DNA of 64,000 nt, from contig NZ_CP060437.1 in the NCBI RefSeq assembly GCF_003590145.2, positions 1 to 64,000 of the forward strand. The letters are read 5' to 3'. Every line of letters starts with the position of its first letter. Position 1 is the first letter of the stretch. Below the pieces are notes generated by a model, which did not search any database, was not told the DNA's origin, and saw only the letters and a list, made by a program, of their open reading frames with translations. This document shows, piece after piece, positions 24,851 to 34,658 of the stretch. A program made the translations under genes and the position numbers. Source of the DNA: Pseudooceanicola algae. Its GTDB lineage: Bacteria > Pseudomonadota > Alphaproteobacteria > Rhodobacterales > Rhodobacteraceae.

Positions 24851-25824
24851 GCCTGCTCAACGTCGAAGACCTATGTATCGACATCGCCCATCCGCGCGGC
24901 ACCCTGCATGCGGTGCGCGGCGTCAGCTTTCATGTCGAAAAGGGCGAGACCCTGTGCATCGTGGGGGAATCCGGGTGCGGCAAGTCCCTGACATCCCACG
25001 CGCTTCTGGGCCTTTCGCCCAAGGTGGCCAAGGTCGAGGCCGCCGAGCTCAGCTTTGACGGCACCGACCTGCGGCGCCTGAAGGAACGCCAGTGGCGCGG
25101 GCTGCGGGGGCTGAGGATGTCGATGATCTTCCAGGATCCGATGACCTCGCTCAATCCCAGCTTCACCATCGGCGCACTGCTGCAAGAGGTCTATCTGCGC
25201 CACCACAAGGCCAGCCGCGCCGAGGCCCGCGCCCATGCCGAGGAGATGCTGAGAAAGGTCGGCATCGCCAATGCGGGCGAACGGCTGAACCAGTATCCGC
25301 ACCAGCTTTCGGGTGGGTTGCGGCAAAGGGTGATGATCGCCATGGGGCTGATTTGTGGCCCCGACCTGCTGATCGCGGATGAGCCGACGACCGCGCTTGA
25401 CGTGAACATCCAGCTTCAGATCCTGCGTCTGTTGCAGGAGTTGAAGCAGGACATGGGACTGGGCATCCTCTTCGTGACCCATGACCTTGGGCTGGTGGCG
25501 CGTTTTGCCGACCGGGTTGCGGTCATGTACGCCGGGCGGGTCGTAGAAACAGCCCCCGTTCAGCAACTGTTCGAACGCCCCTGCCATCCCTATACCCGCG
25601 CGCTGATCAACTGCATCCCGGTGCCGGGGCGCACCTTGCCGGGCGCCCGTCTGGGCGCGATCCCCGGCGTCGTGCCATCGCTGGTCGGGCCGCAGTCGGG
25701 TTGCGCCTTCCGCGACCGCTGCACCCATGCCACGCCCCTGTGCTCAACCCGGCTGCAACGCCGCCGGGACAGCGCCGAGCACGTCTACGAATGCCATTTC
25801 ACCCCGGAGGAAACCGCAGCATGA
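24847..25824 (+). CDS. ABC transporter ATP-binding protein (DppD-like), operon 1
   Basis: 325 residues. Walker A is GESGCGKS (about 38-45), followed by the Q-loop in FQDPMTSLNP, the signature LSGGLRQRV, Walker B LLIADEP and the switch His in VTHD. The C-terminal oligopeptide-transporter extension (GCAFRDRC, about 285) carries the cysteines that bind a 4Fe-4S cluster in some family members. Both ends overlap neighbours by four bases. One of two ATPases of the transporter. Confidence 0.93.
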   Translation: MSLLNVEDLCIDIAHPRGTLHAVRGVSFHVEKGETLCIVGESGCGKSLTSHALLGLSPKVAKVEAAELSFDGTDLRRLKERQWRGLRGLRMSMIFQDPMTSLNPSFTIGALLQEVYLRHHKASRAEARAHAEEMLRKVGIANAGERLNQYPHQLSGGLRQRVMIAMGLICGPDLLIADEPTTALDVNIQLQILRLLQELKQDMGLGILFVTHDLGLVARFADRVAVMYAGRVVETAPVQQLFERPCHPYTRALINCIPVPGRTLPGARLGAIPGVVPSLVGPQSGCAFRDRCTHATPLCSTRLQRRRDSAEHVYECHFTPEETAA

Positions 25825-26639
25825 CGGACGAAGTGCTTCTGACTGCCCGTGACATCCGCCGCGATTTCCGGGTCTCTGCCGGGTTCGGCCGCCGCATGCG
25901 CACGGTTTCGGCCGTGTGCGGCGTCAGCCTGGACGTGAAACGCGGTGGAGTCCTTGGAATCGTTGGGGAATCGGGCTGCGGCAAGTCCACCCTGGCCAAG
26001 ATCATCCTGGGCCTCGATGCGCCGACCGGCGGCGAGGTCCTGTTCCAGGGCCGCTCGCTTACCGAGATGGATCGCAAGGAACGCGCGCGCCATATCCAGC
26101 CGATCTTTCAGGATCCCTACCTGTCGCTGAACCCGCGCAAGCGGATCGACACGATCATCGGGCTGCCGTTGCGGGTGGCCGGGATGCGCGAAGGCGAAAT
26201 CCGCCAGCGGGTTCGCGACATGATGGACCTGACCGGCCTGCCGACCCGGCTTGCAGGCGCCTATCCCAGCCAGATGTCGGGCGGCCAGCGCCAGCGTGTC
26301 GCCATTGCCCGCGCCCTGATCTCGCGCCCCGAACTGGTGGTCTGCGACGAACCGACTTCGGCGCTGGATGTCTCGATCCAGGCGCAGATCCTGAACCTGC
26401 TGCAGGACCTGCGGCGCGAGCTGGGCCTGACCTATGTGCTGATTTCGCACAACCTTGCCGTGGTCGAACATATCGCCACCGAAGTCATGGTGATGAACCA
26501 TGGCGAGGTGATCGAACACCGCGCGACAGAGGATCTCTTTGCTGCGCCAGCCTCTGCCTACACGCAGATGCTGCTCGATTCCATTCTCACGCCCGAACCG
26601 GACAAGGGGCTTCCCGACATTTCCTTCACCGAAGCCTGA
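25821..26639 (+). CDS. ABC transporter ATP-binding protein (DppF-like), operon 1
   Basis: 272 residues. Walker [10 protein letters not shown]-loop [11 protein letters not shown], signature MSGGQRQRV, Walker [15 protein letters not shown] and switch ISHN are all intact. The frame can be read further upstream, but the ATG at 25821 overlaps the DppD stop and gives the family N-terminus. The C-terminal extension is shorter than in DppD, as usual for DppF. It forms the ATPase heterodimer with the preceding protein. Confidence 0.93.
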   Translation: MTDEVLLTARDIRRDFRVSAGFGRRMRTVSAVCGVSLDVKRGGVLGIVGESGCGKSTLAKIILGLDAPTGGEVLFQGRSLTEMDRKERARHIQPIFQDPYLSLNPRKRIDTIIGLPLRVAGMREGEIRQRVRDMMDLTGLPTRLAGAYPSQMSGGQRQRVAIARALISRPELVVCDEPTSALDVSIQAQILNLLQDLRRELGLTYVLISHNLAVVEHIATEVMVMNHGEVIEHRATEDLFAAPASAYTQMLLDSILTPEPDKGLPDISFTEA

Positions 26640-26664
26640 CACGACAGAACCCAGGAGAAACCAC

Positions 26665-28206
26665 ATGACATTCTTCCACAAGGTCGCGCTTGCCGGCGCG
26701 ACGGCGCTACCGCTTTGCCTGACCTCACCCGCCTATGCGGGGCCGGACGACAACTCGCTGATCTGGTCCACGGACCGCGAAATCAGCCTGCCCTTCGTCT
26801 GGTGGGACACCGTGACCGAAATGGGCGCGATGATGTACCACATCTACGACACGCTGGTTTACCGGAACCCCGAGACGATGGCCTACGAACCCCTGCTGGC
26901 CAGCAGCTGGGAATGGATCGACGACACCACGCTGGAATTCAAGCTGCGCGAGGGCGTCACCTTTCACGACGGCTCGGACTTTAACGCCGACGACGTGGTG
27001 AAAAGCTATTCCATGCTGCTGGACCCCGAGACGGGCGTACGCAACGAGTCCTTCGTCAGCTGGATGAACGAGGTGGTGAAGGTCGACGATTACACCGTCC
27101 GCATGAACCTCGCCGCGCCCTTCCCGGCAGCGCTGGAGTTCCTGGCCGGGACCCGCATGGCCATTCCCTCGGCCGAAGTCTGGGATGACCTTCCGGTCAA
27201 GCCCGACGGGACCACCGATTTCGCGCAGATGCCCTCGATCGGGACCGGACCCTACAAGATGGAAAGCTTCACCCCCGGCGAAGGCATGACCCTGACCCGC
27301 AACGCCGACTATTTCGACGGCCCCAAGGGGCTGCCCGAAATCGAGACCATCGAATTTCGCACCATTCCCGATCAGGAAACCCGCGTGGCCGAGCTGATGG
27401 TGGGCGGTCTTGACTGGATCACCGACCTGCCATCCGACATGATCGAACAGTTGGGCGCGATGCCCGGTGTCGACGTGATGAGCGGGCCGGATATGCGCAT
27501 CGCCTATCTGGTGCTTGACCGCACCGGACGCTCCGAAGGGACGCCGGTTGCCGATGTGAAAGTGCGCAAGGCCATCGCCCATGCCATCGACCGCGAAGCC
27601 ATCGCCAAGCAGATCGTCGGCCCCGCCGCCGAAGTCGTGAATGCTGCCTGCTACCCCACGCAGGTCGGCTGCACCGACGACATCCCGCATTACGACTACG
27701 ACCCTGAACTGGCGAAACAACTGCTGGCCGAAGCGGGCTACGGCGACGGGATCTCGGTCGAGATGGGCGCCTACCGCGAACGGCCCCACGCCGAAGCGGT
27801 CATGGGCTACCTCGCGGAAGCCGGCATCGATACCAAGCTGACCTACCTGCAGTGGTCCGGCCTGCGTGAACGGCTGACCAAGGGCGATATCGACATGGCG
27901 ATCCGCACATGGGCCTCCTCGGGGCTGAACGACATCTCGGCCATCGCCTCGGTCCAGCTGTCCGGCGCGCCGGACGACATTTGCCAGTCGCCGGAAATCC
28001 AGGCCGCCCTGGCCAAGGGTGACACCACCGTCGACCCCGAGGCCCGCGCCGCGGCCTACAAGGACGCCCTGACCATGGTCGCGGACGAGGTCTGCTGGAT
28101 CCCGCTGTTCTCCTATTCGAAATCCTACGGCGTGAACGAAGCACTGGACTTCTTCCCCACGGCCGACGGCTTCCCGCTGTTCTTCCTGGCCAGCTGGAAA
28201 GACTGA
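26665..28206 (+). CDS. Extracellular solute-binding protein family 5, operon 1
   Basis: 513 residues with a signal peptide (MTFFHKVALAGATALPLCLT, cleaved near AYA). The SBP_bac_5 fold is recognisable from YDTLVYRNPETMAYEPLLAS, FKLREGVTFHDGSDFNADDV, GTGPYKMESFTPGEG and VRKAIAHAIDREAIAKQI. CCAGGAGAAACC before the ATG at 26665 fixes the start. It is closely related to the binding protein at 29828-31360, including the unusual CYPTQVGC segment and the shared WIPLFSYSK/WIPLYSHSK end. A strong terminator follows. The ligand is unknown. Confidence 0.92.
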   Translation: MTFFHKVALAGATALPLCLTSPAYAGPDDNSLIWSTDREISLPFVWWDTVTEMGAMMYHIYDTLVYRNPETMAYEPLLASSWEWIDDTTLEFKLREGVTFHDGSDFNADDVVKSYSMLLDPETGVRNESFVSWMNEVVKVDDYTVRMNLAAPFPAALEFLAGTRMAIPSAEVWDDLPVKPDGTTDFAQMPSIGTGPYKMESFTPGEGMTLTRNADYFDGPKGLPEIETIEFRTIPDQETRVAELMVGGLDWITDLPSDMIEQLGAMPGVDVMSGPDMRIAYLVLDRTGRSEGTPVADVKVRKAIAHAIDREAIAKQIVGPAAEVVNAACYPTQVGCTDDIPHYDYDPELAKQLLAEAGYGDGISVEMGAYRERPHAEAVMGYLAEAGIDTKLTYLQWSGLRERLTKGDIDMAIRTWASSGLNDISAIASVQLSGAPDDICQSPEIQAALAKGDTTVDPEARAAAYKDALTMVADEVCWIPLFSYSKSYGVNEALDFFPTADGFPLFFLASWKD

Positions 28207-28246
28207 CCTCCCCGCTGCCGCCGCAACTGCGGTGGCGGCCCTGACT

Positions 28247-28274
28247 GGGGGCGCTTGCCGGCGCCCCCTTTTTT
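28247..28274 (+). terminator. Rho-independent terminator of ABC operon 1
   Basis: GGGGGCGC (28247-28254) pairs with GCGCCCCC (28261-28268) around a six-base loop, followed directly by six T residues. It lies 40 bases after the binding-protein stop. Confidence 0.9.
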
Positions 28275-28310
28275 CGTGCCTGCGCCTTCGCGACGGCACA
28301 GCGCCCATGC

Positions 28311-28340
28311 AAAAGCCCGCCGGCATCGCTGCCGGCGGGC
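28311..28340 (-). terminator. Rho-independent terminator of the leftward amidohydrolase/binding-protein operon
   Basis: An 11-base perfect stem (GCCCGCCGGCA, 28315-28325, with its complement at 28330-28340) and a TCGC loop. Read leftward, it ends in four T residues (AAAA at 28311-28314). It lies 25 bases past the end of amidohydrolase copy 2, back to back with the terminator of the converging ABC operon. Confidence 0.8.
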
Positions 28341-28364
28341 CTTGTCTGCTGATCAGGCGGCGCC

Positions 28365-29753
28365 TCAGGTCTCGATGGGATAAGCCGCGAACAGCCGGCT
28401 GGCCGAGGCCGCCTGGTCAGACGCCAGCCGCGCCATGTCCACGCCCAGCACCTTGCCGCCGCGCTTCTTGATCTGGCCGGCGATCATCACCGTGTCGATG
28501 TCGGCGTTCTGGGCGAAATGCACCACCGCCTGGGCGGCATCGGTGGTGCCCATCATGCAGAGCGAATCGCGCCGGATTACCAGCAGATCCGCCTGTTTGC
28601 CGGGGGTCAGCGACCCGATGCGATGATCCAGCCGCAGTGCCCGCGCGTTGTCGATGGTCGCCCATTTCAGCGCCTCGACCGAAGCGACCGGCGGCGAGGT
28701 GACCCGCGCCGTCGGAACCGCAACCTCGCGCACCTCGGTGTCCTCGGCGCCAAGCTGGGCATCAAGGAAGTGGGTGTTGTAAAGCCGCGCGCCCATCAGC
28801 GACATACGGATGGTTTCCAGCATCCCGCCGGTCACATCGACCTCGGCGTCCGGCCCGATAGAAGGACGCCCGCCGGCACGCAGCACCCGGCTGACCAGGG
28901 GTTCCACCGGATGTGATCCCAGTTCCAGCGGCGGGGTCGAGGTGATCGAAGCGCCGTGATCGAGGATCACCTTCAGTTCCTCGTCGCCGATGTAATTGGC
29001 ATGGACGATGTTGTGATCCGGGCCAAGCAGCCCTTCGCGGGCGATGGTCATGTAGCCATCGGCCACCAGCCGGTTCAGGCCCCAGATATGGGCGCTGGAC
29101 AGCAGTCCGAAGTCGCGTGCCATGCGGAAATCCTGCCGGCAGACCTCGATCCCGGAATAATCCGGGCCAAGGATGCAGGCCGCCAGTGTCACCAGCGCCG
29201 TATCCGAAGACAGCCGCCCCTTGCGAAGGCGTTCGATCTCGGCGACCGGATGGGGGACGGTCGAGAAATGCGGCTCTCCCGCGCGGGGCTTGGGCTTGAC
29301 CGTGCCGTGACCGAAGACCGCCCGCAGGCCCGAGGCCTCAAGCGCATCGATGGCCGCGTCGGTATGGGCCGGGGTCGCATTGTTGTGACACCAGTCGAAC
29401 AGCGTGGTCGTGCCTGCCTCGATCTGGGCCAGCGCCCCGACCAGCGTACCGATCCGCGTGTCTTCCGGTGTGTAGCAGGGCGAGATCCCCGCGTGGACAT
29501 ATTTGAAATAGCCGCCCGAGGGCCAATCGGCCCCGATGGCCCGGATCGCGCCCTGCCAGGTATGCATATGCGCGTTGATCAGGCCCGGCATCACGATGGC
29601 GCCCGTGGCATCGATCACCTCGGCATCCCCGGCGTCGATATCGGGCGCCACGGCGATGATGCGGTCCCCCTCGATCAGCACGTCTCCGGTCAGCCGCCCG
29701 ATGTCGTCGTCCATCGAGAGGATCTCTGCGCCCTTCACCAGGATCTTGGTCAT
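28365..29753 (-). CDS. Amidohydrolase (TrzN/AtzB/SAH-deaminase-like), copy 2
   Basis: 462 residues. Metal-site motifs are NAHMH (about 61-65), GHGTVKPKP, HANYIGDEE and the late aspartate in GPDAEVD. Overall it is a clear paralog of 21356-22789, sharing DWCHNN, AAIDALEASG/AAIDGLQASG, RLRKGRL and SLTPGK. The internal region after ETIRMSL differs most, consistent with a different but related substrate. It lies 74 bases downstream of the second family 5 binding protein, probably in the same transcript, and ends at a terminator. Confidence 0.88.
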   Translation of the reverse strand: MTKILVKGAEILSMDDDIGRLTGDVLIEGDRIIAVAPDIDAGDAEVIDATGAIVMPGLINAHMHTWQGAIRAIGADWPSGGYFKYVHAGISPCYTPEDTRIGTLVGALAQIEAGTTTLFDWCHNNATPAHTDAAIDALEASGLRAVFGHGTVKPKPRAGEPHFSTVPHPVAEIERLRKGRLSSDTALVTLAACILGPDYSGIEVCRQDFRMARDFGLLSSAHIWGLNRLVADGYMTIAREGLLGPDHNIVHANYIGDEELKVILDHGASITSTPPLELGSHPVEPLVSRVLRAGGRPSIGPDAEVDVTGGMLETIRMSLMGARLYNTHFLDAQLGAEDTEVREVAVPTARVTSPPVASVEALKWATIDNARALRLDHRIGSLTPGKQADLLVIRRDSLCMMGTTDAAQAVVHFAQNADIDTVMIAGQIKKRGGKVLGVDMARLASDQAASASRLFAAYPIET

Positions 29754-29827
29754 GTCTTTCCTTCCTTCATGTCACGACAGGGCGCCCCCGCAAGGACGCC
29801 CCACCAGCTTTTCAAGGGACCCGCAGG

Positions 29828-31360
29828 TCAGTCCCAGCTTGCCAAAAAGAACAGCGGAAAGCCGTCTGCCGTGGGGAAGAAGTCCAGCGCCTCGTTATAG
29901 GCATAGGGCTTGGAGTGGGAATAGAGCGGGATCCAGCAGACCTCGGCGGCGATGGTATCCAGCGCCTCCTTGTAGGTCGCGGCGCGCAGTTCGGTGTCGA
30001 TGGTGATATCGGCCTTGTCCAGCAGTTCCTTCACCTTCGGGTTCTGGCAGGAATCGTCCGGCGTCATCTTCAGCAGGACCGAGGCGATGCCCGAGATGTC
30101 ATTCAGCCCGGAAGAGGCCCAGCCGGTCTGCACCACCTCGACCTCGCCGTCGTTCATCTTCGAACGCAGGCCCGCCCATTGCAGCATGTTGATATCCGCA
30201 TCGATGCCGACTTCGGCCAGATTGCCCAGGATCGCCTCGAGAAGGTAGCGGTCGCGATAGGCGTCGATGGTGATCTGGATGCCGTCGCCGTAGCCCGCCT
30301 CGGCCAGCAGAGCTTTGGCCTGTTCGGGGTCATAGGCATAGGGCTCCACCTCCTGCGAACAGCCGACCTGGGTCGGGTAGCAGCCCGCATTCAGCACCTG
30401 CGCCGCCGGTCCGACCAGGTTGCGCGCGATCGAGCCCTTGTCGATGGCATGGGCAATCGCCTGGCGCACCTTCAGATCGGCAATCGGCGTGTCGCCGGAC
30501 CGCCCCGTGGCATCCAGTTGCAGGTAGGAAACCCGCATGTCCGGCCCGTCCAGCACCTCGAGCCCCGGAATAGGGCGCAGGCTGTCCACAGCGTCCTGCG
30601 TCAGTCCGGTCACCCAGTCGACCTGACCGACCATCAGTTCCGCAATGGCGGTTTCGCTGTCGAGGATCGTCTTCATCTGCAGGGTCTTGATTGCCGGCTG
30701 CCCCTTGGGCCCGTCGTAGTAATCCTCGAACCGCTCAAGGATCATGTCGCCGCCCGGCACAAAGCTGACCATCTTGTAAGGCCCGGTGCCGATCACCGGC
30801 ATATTGGCATAATCGGGGGTGCCATCGGCTGTCATCGGCGGGTTTTCCCAGACCTCGGAGGGCATCACGCCCATGCGGGTGCTCGACAGGAATTCGAAAG
30901 CCGCCGGAAAGGGATGCGCCGTATGCAGGCGGATGGTCATGTCATCGACCTTTTCGACCGATGAAATCCAGTTCACCAGGCTCGAATTCATCACATGGCT
31001 GTCCGGGTTGATCAGGTGCGAATAGCTGACCACCACGTCATCGGCGTCAAAGGCCGATCCGTCGTGGAAGACCACACCCGGCCGCAGCTTGAATTCCAGG
31101 GTCAGGTCGTCGATGCGTTCCCAGCTGGTCGCCAGCAGGGGTTCATATTCCATCGTCTCGGGGTTGCGATAGACCAGCGTGTCGAAAAAGTGGTGCTGCA
31201 TGGCCGCGATATCGATCAGGTTTTCCCACCAGACCAGCGGCACATTGGCTTCGCGGTTCGTCACCCAGACCAGAGTATCATCATCGGGCGCGGCATGGGT
31301 CGCCGGCGCCACCAGGCCCATCATCGCGACGCTCAGAGCCGCGCAAGTACGTTTCATCAT
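29828..31360 (-). CDS. Extracellular solute-binding protein family 5, stand-alone paralog
   Basis: 510 residues with a signal peptide (two start methionines, cleavage near ATHA-AP). SBP_bac_5 landmarks: FDTLVYRNPETMEYEPLLAT, FKLRPGVVFHDGSAFDADDV, GTGPYKMVSFVPGGD, VRQAIAHAIDKGSIARNL. It parallels the binding protein at 26665-28206 along its whole length, but no permease or ATPase genes accompany it. It probably delivers a second ligand to the operon 1 transporter. It is transcribed leftward with amidohydrolase copy 2. Confidence 0.9.
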   Translation of the reverse strand: MMKRTCAALSVAMMGLVAPATHAAPDDDTLVWVTNREANVPLVWWENLIDIAAMQHHFFDTLVYRNPETMEYEPLLATSWERIDDLTLEFKLRPGVVFHDGSAFDADDVVVSYSHLINPDSHVMNSSLVNWISSVEKVDDMTIRLHTAHPFPAAFEFLSSTRMGVMPSEVWENPPMTADGTPDYANMPVIGTGPYKMVSFVPGGDMILERFEDYYDGPKGQPAIKTLQMKTILDSETAIAELMVGQVDWVTGLTQDAVDSLRPIPGLEVLDGPDMRVSYLQLDATGRSGDTPIADLKVRQAIAHAIDKGSIARNLVGPAAQVLNAGCYPTQVGCSQEVEPYAYDPEQAKALLAEAGYGDGIQITIDAYRDRYLLEAILGNLAEVGIDADINMLQWAGLRSKMNDGEVEVVQTGWASSGLNDISGIASVLLKMTPDDSCQNPKVKELLDKADITIDTELRAATYKEALDTIAAEVCWIPLYSHSKPYAYNEALDFFPTADGFPLFFLASWD

Positions 31361-31683
31361 ATCACGTCTCTTTTCATATTATTAAATTTTTTATCCTGTT
31401 GGTCTCTGAATTCAGGCACGGTTTGAAATTTGCGTCAAGAATCTTTGCCTATCCGGTCACTGAACGCCGAGACAACTGACTGATTAGCGAACAATTTTCA
31501 TATAGAGAAAAATGATGCCGCTTGGCATGCGGGGGCCTGTTGCAAAACACCCGCGCGTGCCGGGGTCTCTGCCCGACATCTCAGCGCTGAACCAAGGGCG
31601 ACGCACCGGGACCGCCCAGAAGACGACTCCACACCTGCCATTTAACCTTGCAAAGCTTCCATCGAATAGCATAAATGCAAGGT
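31361..31683. other. Intergenic region between the binding-protein and DUF4143 genes
   Basis: About 320 bases without a convincing gene. Bases 31370-31400 are very AT-rich and should hold the leftward promoter of the binding protein; a second AT-rich patch is at 31490-31515. The sequence GGGGGCCTGTTGCAAAACAC near 31531 recalls the ends of some insertion sequences, but no transposase or partner end is present. Nothing else is recognised. Confidence 0.4.
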
Positions 31684-32847
31684 ATGATTACACGCTCTCA
31701 CCTGCACTCCGTGGAAGAGGCCTTGCGCCATCAGGCCGGAGTCGTCCTGCTGGGGCCGCGCCAGGTCGGCAAGACGACTCTGGCGCAGGACATCGCCGAC
31801 AGCCGCGACGCGGTCTACCTCGACATGGAGCGTGCAGCCGACCGGCAGGTGCTTGAAGAACCCGACCTCTACCTTGACGAACAGGCCGGGCGGCTGGTGG
31901 TCATCGACGAAGTGCAACTGATGCCGGACCTGTTCAAGGCGTTGCGCGGCCAGATCGACCGCCGCCGCCGACAAGGGCACCGGACCGGGCAGTTCCTGCT
32001 GCTCGGGTCGGCCTCCGACAGCCTGCTGCATCAAAGCGCGGAATCCCTGGCCGGGCGGGTCAGCTACCACGAGCTGACGCCCTTTACCCTGACGGAAACC
32101 GGGGCCGAGGCGCAGACGCCCCTGTGGCTGCGCGGCGGCTTTCCCGAAAGCTTTCTGGCCGCCGACGACCGCGCCAGCCTGAGGTGGAGAGAGGATTTTA
32201 TCCGCACCTACCTGGAACGCGACATCCCCGCCTTCGGGTTGCGCATTCCGTCCGAAACCCTGCGCCGGTTCTGGACCATGCTGGCCCATGAGCAGGGCGG
32301 GTTGCTGAATGCGGCAAAGCTGGCCGGGAACCTGGGCGTGTCGGGGCAAAGTGTGGCGCGTTACCTCGACCTGCTGGTCGACCTGATGCTGGTGCGCCGG
32401 CTGCCGCCCTGGCATGCCAATGCGGGCAAGCGGCTGGTGAAATCCCCCAAGGTCTTTATCCGCGACGCCGGGCTGGCCCATTCCCTGTTGGGCATCGGCA
32501 CGCAGGAGGCGCTTCTGGGCCATCCAGTGGTCGGCGGCAGCTGGGAAGGCTTCTGCATCGAAAACCTGATCGCCGCTGCGCCGCGCGGCAGCGAAGCCAG
32601 CTTTTACCGCTCCGCGGCGGGGGCCGAGATCGACCTGCTGCTGAAGCTGCCCGGAGGCGCCCTTTGGGCGATCGAGATCAAGCGGACCACCGCCCCCAAG
32701 GTCACACGTGGCTTTCACATCGCCGCCGCAGAGTTGGACGCGACCGAACGCCTGCTGGTCTATGCCGGGGACCGCGGCGTGCCGGGGCAGGGCGGGCTGC
32801 GCGCCATGCCGCTGGAGGCCGCGATGACACGGCTGGCGGCGGCATAG
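31684..32847 (+). CDS. AAA ATPase with DUF4143 domain
   Basis: About 387 residues. Walker A is GPRQVGKTT (about 24-32) and Walker B RLVVIDEVQ (about 75-83), with sensor region FLLLGSAS. The C-terminal DUF4143 part ends with a restriction-endonuclease-like core (GAEIDLLLKL then WAIEIKRTT). This is a common stand-alone family of unknown function, often transferred and sometimes linked to defence or toxin modules. The ATG at 31684 is preferred; one at 31675 is nine bases upstream. No neighbour suggests a partner. Confidence 0.88.
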   Translation: MITRSHLHSVEEALRHQAGVVLLGPRQVGKTTLAQDIADSRDAVYLDMERAADRQVLEEPDLYLDEQAGRLVVIDEVQLMPDLFKALRGQIDRRRRQGHRTGQFLLLGSASDSLLHQSAESLAGRVSYHELTPFTLTETGAEAQTPLWLRGGFPESFLAADDRASLRWREDFIRTYLERDIPAFGLRIPSETLRRFWTMLAHEQGGLLNAAKLAGNLGVSGQSVARYLDLLVDLMLVRRLPPWHANAGKRLVKSPKVFIRDAGLAHSLLGIGTQEALLGHPVVGGSWEGFCIENLIAAAPRGSEASFYRSAAGAEIDLLLKLPGGALWAIEIKRTTAPKVTRGFHIAAAELDATERLLVYAGDRGVPGQGGLRAMPLEAAMTRLAAA

Positions 32848-32951
32848 GCCCCACCGACACGACCCACCCCAGGGAAAGCCAAGGGCGAAGGCAGCCGATG
32901 AAGTTTTGCCCCCGACCGCCGCGGTTGGCTCGGGGTAACCCGGCTTCCGCC

Positions 32952-32980
32952 TTGACTTGTATTTTGACCATGCGGTTAAT
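32952..32980 (+). promoter_or_regulatory. Candidate sigma-70 promoter of ABC operon 2
   Basis: TTGACT (32952-32957) and GTTAAT (32975-32980) are separated by exactly 17 bases, about 80 bases before the binding-protein ATG. The match to the -35 consensus is five of six, and to the -10 four of six. Confidence 0.45.
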
Positions 32981-33061
32981 CTGCCAATCGAAGCCGGATG
33001 AACCGGACCAGGTCGCATCACATCGATGCCCCCGTAGATCTTTGACAGAGAGGAATACGAC

Positions 33062-34657
33062 ATGCTTCATAGCCGTTTTCTGGCCAGCGTTGCGCTGAGC
33101 GCGCTCATGCTGGGCGCCACCCCCGCCATCACCCTTGCCGAGACCCCCGCCGACACGCTGATTCAGGCCTGGTCCATCGATGACATCATCTCGCTCGATC
33201 CGGCCGAGATCTTTTAATTCACAGCCTCGGAAATCGCCGGCAACACCTATGAGACGCTGATCGGCTACGATCCGCAGAACGTGTCCGACATCTTTGGCAA
33301 GGCCGCCGAAAGCTGGACCGTGTCCGAGGACGGCATGACGATTTCCTTCACCATGAAGGAAGGCCGCGAATTCGCCTCCGGCAACCCGATCACCGCCGAG
33401 GACGCGGTGTTTTCGCTGGTCCGCGCAGTCAAGCTGAACAAATCCCCGGCCTTCATCATCGGCCAGCTTGGCCTGACGGCGGAAAATGCCGACGCCAACA
33501 TCGTGCAGACCGGTCCGATGACCTTCGACTTCATCATGGACAAACCCTATTCGCCCTCGCTGGTGCTGTATTGCCTGACCGCCACCGTGGCCTCGGTCGT
33601 GGACAAGACGCTGGCGATGGAACACGAGGCGGATGGCGATTTCGGCTATGAATGGCTGAAAACCAACTACGCCGGTTCCGGCCCCTTCATGATCAGTGAC
33701 TGGCGCCCGAACGAAGCCGTGATCCTGCAGCGCAACCCCAACTATTCCGGTGACGCGCCGGCCATGGAACGGGTCGTCTATCGCCACATCCCGGAAACCT
33801 CGACCCAGCGTCTGCTGCTGGAAAAAGGCGATATCGACATCGCCCGCAACCTGACGGCCGAAGATATCTCGGCGCTGGAAGACAACGAGGACGTGAAGAT
33901 CGAAAGCGGCGCCAAGGGGTCGCTCTATTATCTGGGGATGAACCAGAAAAGCGAATATCTGTCGGTGCCCGAAGTGCGCCAGGCAATGAAATACCTGATC
34001 GACTACGACACGATTGCCAACACGATCATGGCCGGCAAGGTCAAGGTACACCAGGGCTTCCTGCCCGAAGGCTTCCTGGGCGCCTATAACGAGAACCCCT
34101 TCTCGCTCGACGTGGAAAAGGCCAAGGCGCTGCTGGCCGAAGCCGGTCTGGAAGAGGGCTTCAAGGTGACCATGGACACCCGCAACACGCCGGAAATCAC
34201 CGCCATGGCCCAGGCGATGCAGCAGTCCATGGCCCAGGCCGGGATCGAGCTTGAACTGATTCCCGGGGACGGCAAACAGACGCTGACCAAGTATCGCGCC
34301 CGCAACCACGACATCTACATCGGTCGCTGGGGTCCGGATTTCCAGGATCCCCATACCAATGCCTCGACCTTTGCCTACAACCCCGACAATGCCGATGATG
34401 CGGCGTCCAAGCCGCTGGCCTGGCGCAACGCCTGGGACATCCCCGAGTTGAGCGCGGCCACAGATGCCGCCATGGTCGAAGCGGACGCAGACGCGCGCGC
34501 CGAGATGTACATCGAAGCGCAGAAATCCGTCATGGAAACCGGTCCCTTCGTGATCTACGCGCAGGAAATCGAGGTCATGGGCGAACGCGCCAATGTCGAA
34601 GGCGTCGTGGTCGGCCCGTCGTTCAACGACAACAACTTTGCCCATGTGACCAAGTAA
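33062..34657 (+). pseudogene. Family 5 solute-binding protein interrupted by an in-frame stop (operon 2)
   Basis: The frame from the ATG at 33062 encodes a normal signal peptide (MLHSRFLASVALSALMLGAT, cleaved near LAE) and the start of the mature protein. It meets TAA at 33215-33217 (codon 52), then continues in the same frame to 34657 with a full SBP_bac_5 domain. That domain includes NTYETLIGYDPQ, GRWGPDFQDPHTNASTF and the rest, about 531 codons in total. Homologs usually read DPAEIFEFTASE here, so GAA probably became TAA by one substitution. Reinitiation at the ATG at 33281 would make a protein without a signal. Everything downstream is intact, so the mutation is recent, an assembly error, or suppressed. 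Confidence 0.85.
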
Positions 34658-34658
34658 C

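Noticed and set aside
26725-28326. A 533-codon minus-strand frame opposite the family 5 binding protein
   Set aside because: Antisense shadow; composition is Gly/Arg/His-rich and the plus-strand gene is unmistakable.
31520-31560. Possible insertion-sequence end (CCTGTTGCAAAA-like)
   Set aside because: Only a short resemblance; no transposase, no matching inverted end and no target duplication visible.
31684-32847. DUF4143 ATPase as part of a defence or toxin system
   Set aside because: It stands alone between transport operons with no toxin, antitoxin, nuclease or phage genes nearby.
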